64,000 bases of DNA from Arachidicoccus ginsenosidivorans (GTDB taxonomy: Bacteria > Bacteroidota > Bacteroidia > Chitinophagales > Chitinophagaceae). Positions within the stretch are counted from its first letter, which is position 1. Each line of letters opens with the position of its first letter. The stretch is from positions 5,332,001 to 5,396,000 of the forward strand of contig NZ_CP042434.1 of the NCBI RefSeq assembly GCF_007971385.1. The letters run 5' to 3'. Of the stretch, positions 33,411-44,954 are shown in pieces. The position numbers and the translations under genes are program-made. The notes under the pieces were generated by a model. The model saw only the letters and a program-made list of their open reading frames with translations, did no database searches and was not told where the DNA came from.

Positions 33411-36400
33411 TTACTCAGCAATTTGTCGTAGATGAACCGATGGAAAGACTTTATAGTCGTCACTTAGTGGCTGCAAAGGCGTTACATCTTCATTTAATTT
33501 ATTTGCTACTGTTATTGCAAATATCTTAATCTTGCTATTTTTAGGCAACTTAATCTTTTTAACGCCTTTAGGCAAATCGATTTCGTATTTATAAAGATAA
33601 CTATATTGATAGGCCAGGTTTTCTTTTGGCGAATGCGTATGTGAGCTATACCAGGCAATATCATCATGTTTTGCATAGGCAGGCGTAATCGCCGTCACTG
33701 TCCTATCTTTATTTGTGAGTTTACGTCCGTAATGCTGACCAACAAAACCAGTCCAGCCCTGTATCCCTATTCTAACTCGCCTATTTCCAATAAGAAAATC
33801 ACCTGCAGTATCCCGATCAGCTGCCGCTAGGATAAAAACCTTATTATAATCTCCTGCAGGAAGGTGAATCGTTTGCCCGTTTGCCACCAGTGCATTTTTT
33901 TCACCCGGTGCAGCTGCCCCCATTTTAAAATGGATATCTTCGCTGGTTATTTGTGAAGGAATCATTTCTCCTGGATACGATAAGCTATCCGCCATATGTC
34001 CATCACTTCTGTTATCATCCAGACTAAAGGCGTCCAGATTATATGCAAGATCCACACTTTTCTGTTCGGGGATAGAAGATGGCTGTTTTGGGGTGTCAAA
34101 TTTAACAGCAAAGCTTCTAAGCATAAACTTTGTCATATCGAAATGCAATGAATTGCCGGAAAAATTTGCAGGTCCGATCTTCTGTTCCTGGCCATTTACT
34201 TCGTATGCATCTACAATTTTACCCGGAAACTGAGCAGAAATACCCTTGACATTTTTGCCATATAATTCATTAAACCGCACAATGTAATAATTACTTTCCT
34301 CAGCTTTCTTAAAGGCCATAATATGGACTTTATCGGAATTTAATTTTAATAAGGAAATGCTATCTCCTAGCGCCCCGGCGTGCTTGGTAGTTTCAAAAGC
34401 GACAAGCGGTTCATTAATAAAGCGTCCCTGCCAGGGAGATTTGGCATATCTCCACCCACCAACGTGTGGATAAATAGCGTATTTAAACACATGACTACCC
34501 CAATCCTGTGAACCCTGGTAAACATAAGAATTGGCCTTAGGCGTATACATGAGTGTAAGTCTTACGGTACTGTCATCAGGTTTGTCTGAACCGTATTTGC
34601 AGTCTTCTACTATCGTTACCCCATAACTATTGGATCTGTCGGTCAGATCAAACCATTGTCTGGAAGGCACCTCAAATTTAACAGGGCTATTTGTGGACCG
34701 TTCAATAGCTGCTGTGTTCAAACCATAAGTAGCCATTTCATTGCCAACCGTCGTAGGGAATGCAGCTTTTAGACTTACACCCGTGGATTGCCAGTCTATT
34801 TTATTGGCTACCTCAATCCTTTTGCCTGCTTCACCTGCAGCCAGGCTGACAATTTGTGTAATTTCTGAATTCTGGCCTTTTTTTGTAATTTGTAAAGCCA
34901 CCCGGACGGGCCCTTGCTCCACAATTTTTATGGTGACATTTTTATTCATAAAATCAAAAGGCGGATTTTTCCTGTCTGACCAATACATATTCCAGGCAGG
35001 CCATTCCCGAGGGTGCTCTTTTTGAAACTGTAGCGATGCAGGCTTTGAAAGTACTTCTCTTCTGGCAGTTTTGTCGTAAATGCTGGCAATATCCCCATTG
35101 TGATCAATCCTTACTTTAAAATACTGGTTCTCCAAACTACTGTCTTTAACAGTTAAAGCACTTGGCCCGGGCTGATCACTGGTCTCTCTGGCGTCAAAGA
35201 CCTCCATTCCTGCTGAGGGTACCTTAGCCAGAAAAATTACAGACACCTTGTTGCCATTGGTAGCAATGATCTGGGAAGGTAGTCTATTGCCGCTTTTGTC
35301 GTATATACCAACATTTTCCGGCTTTTGTGCAAAGCTAATATCCGCACTAACAACTCCCTGTCGGTCCATAGCCACTGGATTATATACCACAATTGCTTTG
35401 CCCTGAACGGCCGTGTTCAGTTGATGGCTTACCGCACTGGCTGCATTTTTTTCTACTTCGGAGAAGCCGTTCATGGCAATAAATTCATCATTTTCCGCAT
35501 ATGTATAGGCTTTAGGAGTGGCTGTTCCAGAAAGGATATCGTGCATTTGGCTACCTAACACTAAATCCCACGAATTGTTGAGCTTTTTATGCGGATAGGA
35601 AGCTCCTTTTAACCAATCCGCTCCAACGGAGAGCAATTCTGCAGACTTGGCCAGTTGTTCATTTTTTCTGTTGGATCTTTTCATAAAAGACTGCGAGGTC
35701 ATGGAGCCAGCACTATGTTGGATTAGTAGAAGGTCACCTGAATAAATAGGTAACTTAGCTTGAATTGCTGGGGTGATGTCTTTAAACATTTGATCAGAAG
35801 AAGTCAATACAACTTTAAAATTGCTGCTGTCTCCATGCTTCAAACTACCGACTGCATTACGTACGTCTTTTTCTCTGGGAGCACCTCCTTGATCTCCTAT
35901 ACCGTAATACCTGTAATCAAAGGGAATGTCATATTTCCTGATATCACTTTCTATCCGGTCTGTCCACTCTTTATCCTTGTCAAGTCTTGGAACAACGTTT
36001 CCATTATAACTTGTTGCATTTAGCGCTGCTAGAAGTCCCTGTCCGTCTGGCCCTTCCCAAACACCCACATTAAATGGAATGCCGTTAGCGGATCCCCAGG
36101 TAAGTTTTTGCGTGGAGAACCCGAGCAGACCAGCATGCTTCCATACGGAAGGCGTGGTCGCTACAAAGCCAAAACAATCAGGTAACATGTAATCCTCACT
36201 TACTTTATGGAACTGATGTTTAAAAAAGAGGTTTCCATAAAGTACCTGCCGTATTAAAGATTCTGAGGAAGAGGTATTCACTTCAGCTTCATCAACAGAA
36301 GATCCAGAAATATACCAACGACCTTCTTTAACATACTGCTGCACTTTTTTATAAAGATCGGGATAATACTCCTTCATCATTTTGTACCTACGCGAGCCCG

Positions 36401-36646
36401 TAAAATTGAACACATAATCAGGGTATTTATCAAAAAGTTTGAAATTATCCACCATTGTATTTTGATATACTGATCAATTACTGTTGGGTAGTCCCAGTTC
36501 CATTCGGTGTCCAGGTGGGCATAGCCTATTGTATACAACACCTTATCTTTCGTAATATCATATTTTTCCCGACGCTGGATCTGTTGAGCAAACATTGATA
36601 AAGGCAAAACACCTCCCATTAAAAGAAAATATATACGCTTTCTCAT
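33411..36646 (-). CDS. Secreted GH38-type alpha-mannosidase, frameshifted near N-terminus
   Basis: Start at 36646 gives signal MRKRIYFLLMGGVLPLSMFAQQ, then YTIGYAHLDTEWNWDYP, the GH38 metal-binding 'AHLD' motif. At 36455 one extra A restores IKNTMVDNFKLFDKYP and the frame runs to 33411 (~1078 residues). GRWYISGSSVDEAEVN, ESLIRQVLYG and LPDCFGF (nucleophile Asp) are further GH38 hallmarks; the mid three-helix domain holds WDLVLGSQMHDILSGTA (His-Asp). The C-terminal half is beta-sandwich, closing with an additional sugar-binding-like domain. It cleaves alpha-mannosides of N-glycan-like or plant glycans. An SGNH hydrolase gene lies just upstream on the same strand. Confidence 0.88.
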
Positions 36647-36822
36647 TTTGATTATTGAAATTTGAATTTTATGTGTAAAGTATAGATTTTGTTCTTAACT
36701 GTTTTTATTTGATTTATAATTGATTCAAAATCATTTTTCCGATTCTATCCAATAACAGCAGGGGGCAATTCACACACGTTCATGCACATTCACTCAAGCA
36801 ATAACAATCTAGACGGTCCTTC

Positions 36823-37508
36823 CTATTTACCCACTAGTTTCGCAATAGCTTCACTGGAAATCTTTTCCATAATCTTGTAACCAGCTAATTTGGGATGTAC
36901 GCCATCCTTAGACAAAGGCGCACGCATGCCATTATTGCCATCTGTCATGGCACTAAAATAATCAACATAAGTGACTCGGTGTTTCTTTGCATAGTTGCGA
37001 ATCATGGCATTGAGCCTGGGAATTTTAATATTGGGTTGGATTCCTCTATGCCAGGGATAATCGTAGGCAGGAGTAAGGGAGCATAATATCACCTTAATAT
37101 GATGGGTTTGGGCCAACTCTGTCATTGAAATCAGGTTCCCCAAAATATCTTCAAGCGAAATATATCCTGTGTTTTGAGCAATATCATTGGTCCCAGCCAA
37201 AATAATGACCACTTTAGGATGTAAATCTATAACGTCGCGCCGGAACCGAACTAACATCTGTGAAGTGGTTTGACCACTAATACCTCGATCTATATAGTTG
37301 TGTCCGATAAAAAAGCACTATCATTATTATACCAAAAATCGGTGATAGAATTACCCATAAATACAGCATCTGGTGTACTGGAGGGGTTTAGCTGCTCATT
37401 TTGTTGACTATAACGCTCAAAATCCGCCCAGCTTTTGTTTTGCTGCGCCGTTGCCGAAAAACATGCCAGTAAAATAATGATCGACAATAAATAAGGTAAT
37501 CTGTTCAT
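36823..37508 (-). CDS. Secreted SGNH/GDSL hydrolase, frameshifted
   Basis: Start at 37508 (MNRLPYLLSIIILLACFSATAQQ) is a signal peptide. VFMGNSITDFW is the SGNH block I (catalytic Ser), ILAGTNDIA block III (Asn), and DGVHPKLAGYKIM block V (Asp/His). Adding one T to the T6 run near 37310 joins the parts through FFIGHNYIDRGISGQTTSQ, giving ~228 residues. Likely a carbohydrate esterase (acetyl or rhamnogalacturonan type) acting with the neighbouring mannosidase; specificity not visible. Confidence 0.85.
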
Positions 37509-38155
37509 CTTTGGTGATTGGAATGTGTTGTAATATTTCAGGATATAAGTACCCTTCAGACTACTCAACCGCCATTTTAAGTTTACCCTACAATTGTTAA
37601 AAAGCAAATTACCGAACCCCGAATAAGCAACATAACGCTTTACATTTCCTGCAAAAGATTAAACATGGCCTTACGTCTATTCTATAAAGGATCTTGAACA
37701 ACTTTGCTTATATTGTCAATGACCATGGTAGGCCATTGGCGGTCATAAAATGGGGGCCAGCGATAGTTTACTTGTATTTATAAAAACAGCCACAATGCCC
37801 TCCACCTTCCTTCTTATCACACAACGCTGGACCGAAATCAGAGTGGTAACCTATGACATAAAAATATTTATTATAATATATACCAATCAGGTTAAGTCTT
37901 AATTCATCTAAATTGTTCATTAGTTATATTATTGCCCCACCCTTTCTAATTAGGGTAGTGTTATGCTCCAGACGCGAAAACCCGCCTAAATTGTCACCTC
38001 TTCTGTCTTATCCAGGGAGGTCGCCTTGCTTTAAAAAAGTTTTTAAAGCATTGAAATTTAAGCATTGGTGCCTTTTTAAGTTCTGCCTCTTAAAATAAAT
38101 TTGTATATTATAATAACACTTATTATATTTACACTTACAAAATAGAAGATCATTA
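37509..38155. other. Intergenic region upstream of MarR operon
   Basis: About 650 bases between divergent transcription units with no supported gene. Holds the palindrome at 38109-38127 and the presumed promoters of the SGNH and MarR genes. Confidence 0.45.
38109..38127. promoter_or_regulatory. Candidate MarR operator
   Basis: TATAATAA-CAC-TTATTATA, a perfect 8-base-arm inverted repeat, ends 28 bases before the MarR start codon. MarR proteins usually bind such AT-rich palindromes over their own promoter. Confidence 0.5.
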
Positions 38156-38611
38156 ATGACAATTAAAGATTATACATTTGGCAAACCCGAGGAAAGTCCC
38201 GATTTTCTCATGTGGCAAGTAATGAGTCAATGGCAAAAAGGCAAGAATGTTATTTTGGAACAATATAGTCTCACCAGCCCACAAATGACACTCCTTGCAA
38301 GCATCCTATGGCTTACGCAACAAAAAAGGGAAGTAACGCAAATTGTACTTGCCTCCCATGCACATATTGACCCAATGACGACCTCCACTGTTTTGAGGAC
38401 GCTTCAAAAAAAAGGATTAATCATAAGAAAGGAACATGCAACGGATACAAGGGCTAAATTGGTCATCCTTAGTAAAGAAGGTATAAAATTAACGATACAG
38501 GCATTAAGAAGTGTCGAATCGTTCAATAAAAATTACTTTAACCCACTTGGAGAAAAGGCACCTGAATTTAACAGGGCGCTAATGCTCCTGTTATCAGAAA
38601 ACACCAAATAA
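38156..38611 (+). CDS. MarR-family transcriptional regulator
   Basis: A 151-residue winged-helix protein. The segment LTSPQMTLLASILWL, then VTQIVLASHAHIDPMTTSTVLRTLQKKGLIIRKEHATDTRAKLVILSKEG contains the recognition helix and the beta-wing with the D-x-R-A family motif. Followed at 23 bases by an SRPBCC gene and an overlapping YdeI gene, so it heads a small operon and likely represses it through the upstream palindrome. Confidence 0.9.
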   Translation: MTIKDYTFGKPEESPDFLMWQVMSQWQKGKNVILEQYSLTSPQMTLLASILWLTQQKREVTQIVLASHAHIDPMTTSTVLRTLQKKGLIIRKEHATDTRAKLVILSKEGIKLTIQALRSVESFNKNYFNPLGEKAPEFNRALMLLLSENTK

Positions 38612-38634
38612 TATTTATCAATAAAAACAGTAAA

Positions 38635-39063
38635 ATGAATAAAAATTTAAAGGTAACGGACCAAATTGAAATCAATAGCTCCATTGATAAAGTATGGTTC
38701 GCCTTAACAGACAAAGAAATGATTAGACAATACTTCTATGGGACAGAAGTTAATACTGATTGGAAAAAAGGAAGTCCTATTACTTTTACCGGAACCTGGC
38801 AGGGGACTTCTTACGAGGATAAAGGCTTCATTCTGGAAACCCAAAAGGAAAAGATGATAAGGCATAGCTACTGGAGCTCATTTTGGGGAACAGCCTACGA
38901 TCCAGATGATACTAGTACGATTACGTATGATCTTAAAAAAAGCGATGGCCAAACCGTTGTAACCATAACACAGGAAGGCTTTAAAGACGAACAGTCCAGG
39001 GATCATTCTATTGGTAGCTGGAACGGTATTTTAAACAACCTTAAAACGCTCGTGGAAAAATGA
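38635..39063 (+). CDS. SRPBCC (AHSA1-like) domain protein
   Basis: A 142-residue Bet v1-like protein: IEINSSIDKVWFALTDKEMIRQYF at the N-terminus, GSPITFTGTWQG and the closing helix SWNGILNNLKTLVEK are typical of activator-of-Hsp90-like/START proteins that bind hydrophobic ligands. The stop overlaps the start of the next gene by four bases. Ligand unknown. Confidence 0.88.
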   Translation: MNKNLKVTDQIEINSSIDKVWFALTDKEMIRQYFYGTEVNTDWKKGSPITFTGTWQGTSYEDKGFILETQKEKMIRHSYWSSFWGTAYDPDDTSTITYDLKKSDGQTVVTITQEGFKDEQSRDHSIGSWNGILNNLKTLVEK

Positions 39064-39641
39064 ATTTAGCAGTCAAACCCACGTTTTTTGCCTCCCAATC
39101 AGATTTTAGAAAGTGGTTAGCAAAAAACCATGAAAAGGCAACTGAATTATTTGTAGGCTATTACAAGGCACACAGCGGTAAGCCCAGCATGACCTGGAGT
39201 CAATCCGTTGACGAGGCCTTATGTTTTGGTTGGATAGACGGTGTTCGAAAATCAATTGACAAGGACAGTTATTTTATTCGATTTACCCCTAGAAAACCGA
39301 CAAGTATATGGAGCGCCATCAATATAAAAAAGGTTGAGGAGCTGACTGGGAAAGGCCTTATGCACCCAAAGGGCGTATTAGCCTTTGAGAAAAGAAAGGA
39401 ACATAAATCTAAAATTTATTCTTACGAAAAAGAGCCAGTAATTCTTTCAGCGGAATTTGCAGGAGTATTTAAAGCCAATAAAGAAGCCTGGACATTTTTT
39501 CAATCCTTAGCGCCATCCTATCAGAGGTCAGCCATTCACTGGGTAATGACTGCAAAACAGCGTGCAACAAGTATAAAACGACTTAATGAACTGATAAAAG
39601 ATAGTGAGGCAAAAAGAAAAATAAAACGGTTAAGCTATTAG
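39060..39641 (+). CDS. YdeI/OmpD-associated family protein
   Basis: A 193-residue protein with the YdeI family layout: FRKWLAKNHEKATELFVGYYK, SVDEALCFGWIDGVRKSID, RFTPRKPTSIWSAINIKKVEEL and C-terminal AIHWVMTAKQRATSIKRLNELI. ATGA overlap with the SRPBCC gene shows an operon. Family members are linked to envelope stress or antimicrobial-peptide resistance in enterobacteria; role here unknown. Confidence 0.88.
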   Translation: MNLAVKPTFFASQSDFRKWLAKNHEKATELFVGYYKAHSGKPSMTWSQSVDEALCFGWIDGVRKSIDKDSYFIRFTPRKPTSIWSAINIKKVEELTGKGLMHPKGVLAFEKRKEHKSKIYSYEKEPVILSAEFAGVFKANKEAWTFFQSLAPSYQRSAIHWVMTAKQRATSIKRLNELIKDSEAKRKIKRLSY

Positions 39642-39952
39642 CAATAGCCATTAATAAATTTTTGATTGCCAAGCTTATCAACATGAAAAATATTTTCAAT
39701 AATTTTTAGCTGTACAGTCAGATTTAAAAAGTTAAACAAATAACCTTACTTAAATAACTGGCTTGCATGGCATGTTTAACCCAGGGCAATGCAACTACCA
39801 GCAGTTCCGCAACCACCTGTTAGCCTTATAATATTGCTCAATGCATAGTTGCAATCCCCTTGTTACCAACTGGCTTATATTGATTTATGCGGTTATGAAT
39901 ACGAATGAAAAGAAGCTAACGATGTCACTACTTCCACCATTACCTTAGCCAA
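39642..39952. other. Convergent intergenic gap
   Basis: About 310 bases between the YdeI gene and the end of the first T9SS gene. Nothing recognised. Confidence 0.35.
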
Positions 39953-42487
39953 TTATTGCTTCACAAACCTCAAAGCTGTCCCGCCTACTTTCACCACATA
40001 AACACCCGCACTTAATGCTTTGATATCTAACTTATTCAGACCAACTTGTAAAGCTTTTTGAGCGACCAATACCCCAGTTGCATTATAAATATATATAGTA
40101 CCCGTGCTGGCAGCATTTATATTGATATAGTCTTTTGCGGGATTAGGATAAACAAATAAATGGGTTAAGGCCGTTTGAGCAAGCCTGACGACATTACTAA
40201 ATTTATTTTTATCGTTGTCGTCATCTAACTTTAACCGGTAATAGCTTATGGGTTCCATTTGCGCTACATGCTCGACATAAGTGCTGTTATTTCCCCTGCC
40301 TGTAATAGTAGCTACCCTTACAAAGTTTTTGCCACTCGTACTTTTTTCCAGTTCAAAACGAGTCAAATCATCCTCGACGCCGGTTTGCCAACTAAGTTCA
40401 GCTATCCCGTTTTGAAGTTTTCCTTGAAAACTAATCAGCTTTACAGGTAGCGCACCTTGGGGCGATTCATAAGCCCCCATATCTATCAGGCTACCCATAA
40501 TTCTTGGACCACCCGCTATATCGGTATTGCCAATATGCAGACCTGTGGTGTCCGGCGTGCCGGTATTGATACAAGGACTTGCTCCATGCAGACTGTAATC
40601 TCCTCCAACAAAAGGAGCAGGGTTTGGATTGGGGGCAGAAAATAAAGGATCGATGCTAATATTGCCAATACCTGCTGCCACGCCGTCCTGCAGATCGCTG
40701 TAAGTTATACTGGGTGTGGCGCCGTTTTGGTTTACAATACCCGTCGTCCCGTTATTCCAGATAATGGTATTATTAATAACCGGATAGGCTGCATTATAAT
40801 TTAATATCCCGTCTCCAAAATTACTGCCGTAGTTCCCTGAAAAGGTACAGTTTAGGATGGTGGGCGAAGAACCAACATTATACATACCGCCACCAGCGGC
40901 GGCTTTATTGCCGGTGAACACGCAGTTCGTAATAAAGGGCGCCGACCCGCCGTCATTATACATACCACCACCCCAGGCGAAGTCGTACCCATTTCCAGAA
41001 AAAAGACAGCCTTTAATAGTCGGATTGGAGCCAATATTATAGATACCTCCGCCTCCAAGGCCAGTTATCGTATTCATGGAAAAAGTACAATTAGTAATTA
41101 AGGGAGAAGAATTGGCATTAAATATAGCACCACCCAAACTATGGCTGATATTGCTTACAAATATGCAGTTTGTAATAACAGGCGCTGCATTATAATTACA
41201 CATGCCACCACCATTGTCAAATGTACCATTGGCCGTAAAAATACAATTGGATATGGTGGGCGAAGCGCCGTCATTATACATACCTCCCCCTGCCACACTG
41301 GCAAAATAGTTCCCCCCTTCCGTTATAATAAACCCATCTAATAGCGCAGCCGAGGTTAAAGCGTTATTTTCATTACGAATGACGCTATTACCATTACCCA
41401 GCAAGGTGGGCTTATTTGCATCACTGCGCTGGTCAAAAGAGGATTCTGTGCCGAGAAAACCGCCAAATATCTCCACGCCTTCTTTCATAATAAAGCTATT
41501 GCCGCTGGCAGGCTGATAACTGGCCTGTGCGACAAGCAAACTATCACCTGCTGAAGCGGCGTCAATGGCCGTTTGAAAGTTGGTATAGGCATTTAACCAG
41601 CTTGTTCCGTCGTTATTACCGGTTGCATTAAGATTCACAAAGTGATGAGTCTGAGGCGCTAAAATGCCGCCTGAGATCTTATACACACTGTTTAAACCAT
41701 CTGTTGCATACAGGGTATAATTTTGATAGACAAGCATGGTAGGTGTAAATGACAACCCCGACATAATAATTGTTGGCTGTGTACCGTCTGCACTGCCTGC
41801 CTTGATCAGCCCAATAGCATTACTGTCATATTGCGTAATATATAAATTCCCGGCTTTATCAAGCGCCAGGCCATAGGGATTTGTCATACCTGTATAAGTG
41901 GCTATATGATTGCCGCTTGGATCTAGTTTAGTGACGGTATTGGCGCTATAGCTCGAGACGTATAAATTGCCTAAAGCGTCAATAACAACACTTGTGGGAT
42001 TGGCAATGCCTGCTCCATAAGTAGCGATTATTGCGCCTGAAGGATCTACCTTACAAATGATACTGGCACCGTAATTAGCCACAAACAAATTACCATTAGC
42101 GTCAAATGCAATACTCGTTGGGGTTGTAAATCCGGTGGCATAAGTCGTTATAGACCCCGTACCTGCGTCTACTTTTTTAATATCCCCGCCAAATTCACTG
42201 CTTACATACAGATTCCCAGAGCCGTCACAGGCCAGGCCGAAGGGATCATTAAAACCAGTATAGGTAACAACTTTAGTGCCACTGGGGTCTACCTTAACGA
42301 CACTATTTTCACCATAGGTAGCGACATATAGATTACCTGCAGCATCTAAAGTAAGATTGTTTGGTTGACTAAATCCGGTTGCATATAAGCTGGCCGTCTG
42401 CGCTTGCAGTTCGGATGGAGTAAAGATAAGCGCCGAAAAAGTAAAGACCGAAACAACCAGGCCTGTAATGAGTCGTATTTTTTTCAT
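39953..42487 (-). CDS. T9SS surface/secreted protein: beta-propeller plus parallel beta-helix
   Basis: Start at 42487 (MKKIRLITGLVVSVFTF...LQAQ) rather than the upstream ATG, because it begins the signal peptide. About 844 residues: a six-bladed NHL/Vgb-like propeller (repeated 'GLALDKAGNLYITQY' units, residues ~30-280), a right-handed parallel beta-helix (repeats of the type ITNCVFTGNKAAAGGGMYN, ~290-630), the 'DMGAYES' closing motif, a fibronectin-like domain (ELSWQTGVEDDLTRFELEKS) and a type A Por sorting domain (VYPNPAKDYININ ... FVKQ). Exported by type IX secretion and probably anchored at the surface. Ligand unknown; many beta-helix proteins bind or cleave polysaccharide. Paralogue of the next gene. 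Confidence 0.85.
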   Translation of the reverse strand: MKKIRLITGLVVSVFTFSALIFTPSELQAQTASLYATGFSQPNNLTLDAAGNLYVATYGENSVVKVDPSGTKVVTYTGFNDPFGLACDGSGNLYVSSEFGGDIKKVDAGTGSITTYATGFTTPTSIAFDANGNLFVANYGASIICKVDPSGAIIATYGAGIANPTSVVIDALGNLYVSSYSANTVTKLDPSGNHIATYTGMTNPYGLALDKAGNLYITQYDSNAIGLIKAGSADGTQPTIIMSGLSFTPTMLVYQNYTLYATDGLNSVYKISGGILAPQTHHFVNLNATGNNDGTSWLNAYTNFQTAIDAASAGDSLLVAQASYQPASGNSFIMKEGVEIFGGFLGTESSFDQRSDANKPTLLGNGNSVIRNENNALTSAALLDGFIITEGGNYFASVAGGGMYNDGASPTISNCIFTANGTFDNGGGMCNYNAAPVITNCIFVSNISHSLGGAIFNANSSPLITNCTFSMNTITGLGGGGIYNIGSNPTIKGCLFSGNGYDFAWGGGMYNDGGSAPFITNCVFTGNKAAAGGGMYNVGSSPTILNCTFSGNYGSNFGDGILNYNAAYPVINNTIIWNNGTTGIVNQNGATPSITYSDLQDGVAAGIGNISIDPLFSAPNPNPAPFVGGDYSLHGASPCINTGTPDTTGLHIGNTDIAGGPRIMGSLIDMGAYESPQGALPVKLISFQGKLQNGIAELSWQTGVEDDLTRFELEKSTSGKNFVRVATITGRGNNSTYVEHVAQMEPISYYRLKLDDDNDKNKFSNVVRLAQTALTHLFVYPNPAKDYININAASTGTIYIYNATGVLVAQKALQVGLNKLDIKALSAGVYVVKVGGTALRFVKQ

Positions 42488-42563
42488 AAAAGAATTATTG
42501 GATTCTAAATAGTTCAATTGGGATATTTTTGCAGTTATTGCACTGTTGTACTGTGTTACTGTT

Positions 42564-44954
42564 TTATAGTTTTATAAATTTTACTTGCTTTGCCCCGAAT
42601 TTTGCATAATATACACCGGCGCTTAAGCTGTGAACATCTATTTTGTTTACACCCGCTTGCAAAGACGCTTTCAAAACCAGTACCCCTGAGGCGTTATAGA
42701 TATAGATACCATTTTGGGCTCTAGTAGTAGTGGTAGCTGTGCTAGTAGTGGCCGCAGTCACACTACTGATCTTAACACGGATATAATCCTTTGCCGGATT
42801 TGGATACACAAGTATGCTATTCAGGCCGTTATTTTCTCCACTACCCGCCCCGTTTTGAATAAGGATGACGACAGGACTAAACTTAATTTTTCCGTTATCG
42901 TCAACCATCTTTAGTCTGTAATAAGCAGTTCGTATTAATTGCGGCGCTTTGATCTCATAATAACTATTATTCCCATTGGCTTTTATAGTAGACAGGATAT
43001 GGAATATTTTCCCATCCATACTCTTTTGCAGTTCAAAATCCCTAAGATTATCTTCCGTACCTGTTTGCCACTCAAGCTCAGACACAGCGTTTTTAAGTAT
43101 CCCAGTGAAACTAATAAGCTGGACAGGCAGGGACCCATCAGGTGATTCATAGGCACCCATATCTATGGCTGGTCCTGACACTCTTGGGTTACCTGCAATA
43201 TCAATATTACCGGTAAATAAGCCTGTTGTATCCGGCATGCCTGCATTTAGGCAGAGACTAGTGCTTTGCAATGTGTAGTCACCACCAGCGCCATTGGTAA
43301 ATAAAGGATCAGTACTGATGTTGCCTGCACCGCCAACCAGACCGTCCTGTATATCGCTATAACTAATGACAGGGACTGCACTATTATTAAACAGTCCATT
43401 ACCTTCCCCATTAGCAACATTGCCCCAAATAATGCTATTTGTAATGACCGGATCAGACGCTGAATTATAGATGCCCCCGCCTTGAAAGGATGTATTTCCA
43501 TAAATCACGCAATTAGTAATCACCGGGGCTGAGTGAAACCTGTTTTGGATAGCGCCTCCATAAGGCCCTGTATTTTGGGAAAATACACAACCAATAATGA
43601 ATGGATTACTGTGATTCATATTGTAAATGGCGCCTCCTCCGGCTCCAATACCCGCATTCCCGGAAAAAACACAGTTGATTATAGTCGGTGAGGAAGCGTT
43701 ATAGTTATGTATAGCACCGCCGATACTAGCCGTATTGCCGGTAAAGACACAATTACGGATGGTTGGACTGACAGCGGTATTATCCATTCCTCCACCGGCG
43801 TTATCACCATTATTGCCACCTGTGACAATAAATCCGTCTATCTCGGTCGTAGCAGTTAAGCCGTTATTATTGTTGACAATAACGCTGGTACCATTACCTT
43901 GAAGTGTAGCCTTGTGGGCAAGGTTACGCTCATAAAAAGCCGTTTCAGTGCCTAAAAAGCCGCCAAATATCTTCACGCCCTCTTTCATGGTAAAGCTTAC
44001 CCCGCTGGCAGGCTGGTAAATCCCTTCAGCTACAAAAATGCTATCGCCTGAGCTGGCTCCATCAATAGCTGTTTGTAAATTAGTATAAGCATCTTCCCAG
44101 GTCTTGCCATTGCCCGCACCCGTGGCATCCAGTTTTACATAATAATGTGTAATTTTTGCCAGGATGCCTCCTGTAATTTTGTAGACATTTGACACGGCAT
44201 CTGAGGCGTACAAAGCGTTATCATGAATGGCCATCATATAAGGTGTGAAGGACAAACCGGATATAAATGCCGTTGGGGTAGTGCCGTCGGCACTACCAGC
44301 CGCAATCATATCAATACCTTTTTTGCCGTAACTACTTATATATAAATTACCGGAATGGTCAAGGGCGAGACAATAGGGCATATTAAATCCTGTATAGGTT
44401 GCAATATGATTGCCGTTTGCATCCAGTTTAGTAACCGTATTACCACTGAAACTTGCAACATATAAATTACCCGAGCCATCAATAACGATGCTGAAAGGGT
44501 GGGCAATACCCGTATACGTTTGCGTAATGGTTCCTGACGGGTCCACTTTACTAATGGTACTGACCCCGAAATTAGTGACATATAAATTGTCCGCGCCATC
44601 AAAAGTAATACCTTCGGGAGATGCAAAACCCGTAGCAAAGCTAGTAACGCCGCCAGATGCATCCACTTTATCTACCCTGTTATCTCCATGACTCGCTACA
44701 TATAAATTACCTGCGGCGTCAAAAGCAAGGCCGGAAGGCGTATTAAAACCAGTATAAGTGGCTACAGTAGTACCATTTCCATCAATTTTATAGACGTCAT
44801 CGCCAGCGTAAGTGGCTACAAATAAATTACCTGAACCGTCAAAAGCGACCATTGAAGGTTGATTAATGCCTGTAACATACAAGCTAGCAGTTTGCCCATG
44901 CAGCAATTGGGCTATTAATATCAAGGAAAGGAAAAAAAGAAGTTTTTTCATCAT
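42564..44954 (-). CDS. T9SS beta-propeller/beta-helix protein, tandem paralogue
   Basis: About 796 residues from MMKKLLFFLSLILIAQLLHGQ (start 44954 or 44951). Same order as its neighbour: NHL-like propeller (GLAFDAAGNLYVASHGDNRVDKVD), linker HYYVKLDATGAGNGKTWEDAYTNLQTAID, beta-helix with fewer turns, FN3-like domain and Por sorting end (VYPNPAKDYIRVK ... KFIKL). An alanine/threonine-rich insertion (TAATTSTATTTTRA) lies inside the sorting domain. Tandem duplication followed by loss or gain of helix turns is the simplest history. 76 bases separate it from the downstream copy. Confidence 0.85.
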   Translation of the reverse strand: MMKKLLFFLSLILIAQLLHGQTASLYVTGINQPSMVAFDGSGNLFVATYAGDDVYKIDGNGTTVATYTGFNTPSGLAFDAAGNLYVASHGDNRVDKVDASGGVTSFATGFASPEGITFDGADNLYVTNFGVSTISKVDPSGTITQTYTGIAHPFSIVIDGSGNLYVASFSGNTVTKLDANGNHIATYTGFNMPYCLALDHSGNLYISSYGKKGIDMIAAGSADGTTPTAFISGLSFTPYMMAIHDNALYASDAVSNVYKITGGILAKITHYYVKLDATGAGNGKTWEDAYTNLQTAIDGASSGDSIFVAEGIYQPASGVSFTMKEGVKIFGGFLGTETAFYERNLAHKATLQGNGTSVIVNNNNGLTATTEIDGFIVTGGNNGDNAGGGMDNTAVSPTIRNCVFTGNTASIGGAIHNYNASSPTIINCVFSGNAGIGAGGGAIYNMNHSNPFIIGCVFSQNTGPYGGAIQNRFHSAPVITNCVIYGNTSFQGGGIYNSASDPVITNSIIWGNVANGEGNGLFNNSAVPVISYSDIQDGLVGGAGNISTDPLFTNGAGGDYTLQSTSLCLNAGMPDTTGLFTGNIDIAGNPRVSGPAIDMGAYESPDGSLPVQLISFTGILKNAVSELEWQTGTEDNLRDFELQKSMDGKIFHILSTIKANGNNSYYEIKAPQLIRTAYYRLKMVDDNGKIKFSPVVILIQNGAGSGENNGLNSILVYPNPAKDYIRVKISSVTAATTSTATTTTRAQNGIYIYNASGVLVLKASLQAGVNKIDVHSLSAGVYYAKFGAKQVKFIKL

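Noticed and set aside
37741..37860. Cysteine-rich minus-strand peptide (ends GGGHCGCFYKYK)
   Set aside because: Short frame with no start context, signal or biosynthetic neighbours; insufficient for calling a peptide natural product.
40852..41341. Several plus- and minus-strand ORFs inside the T9SS genes
   Set aside because: Shadow frames arising from the repetitive beta-helix coding sequence.
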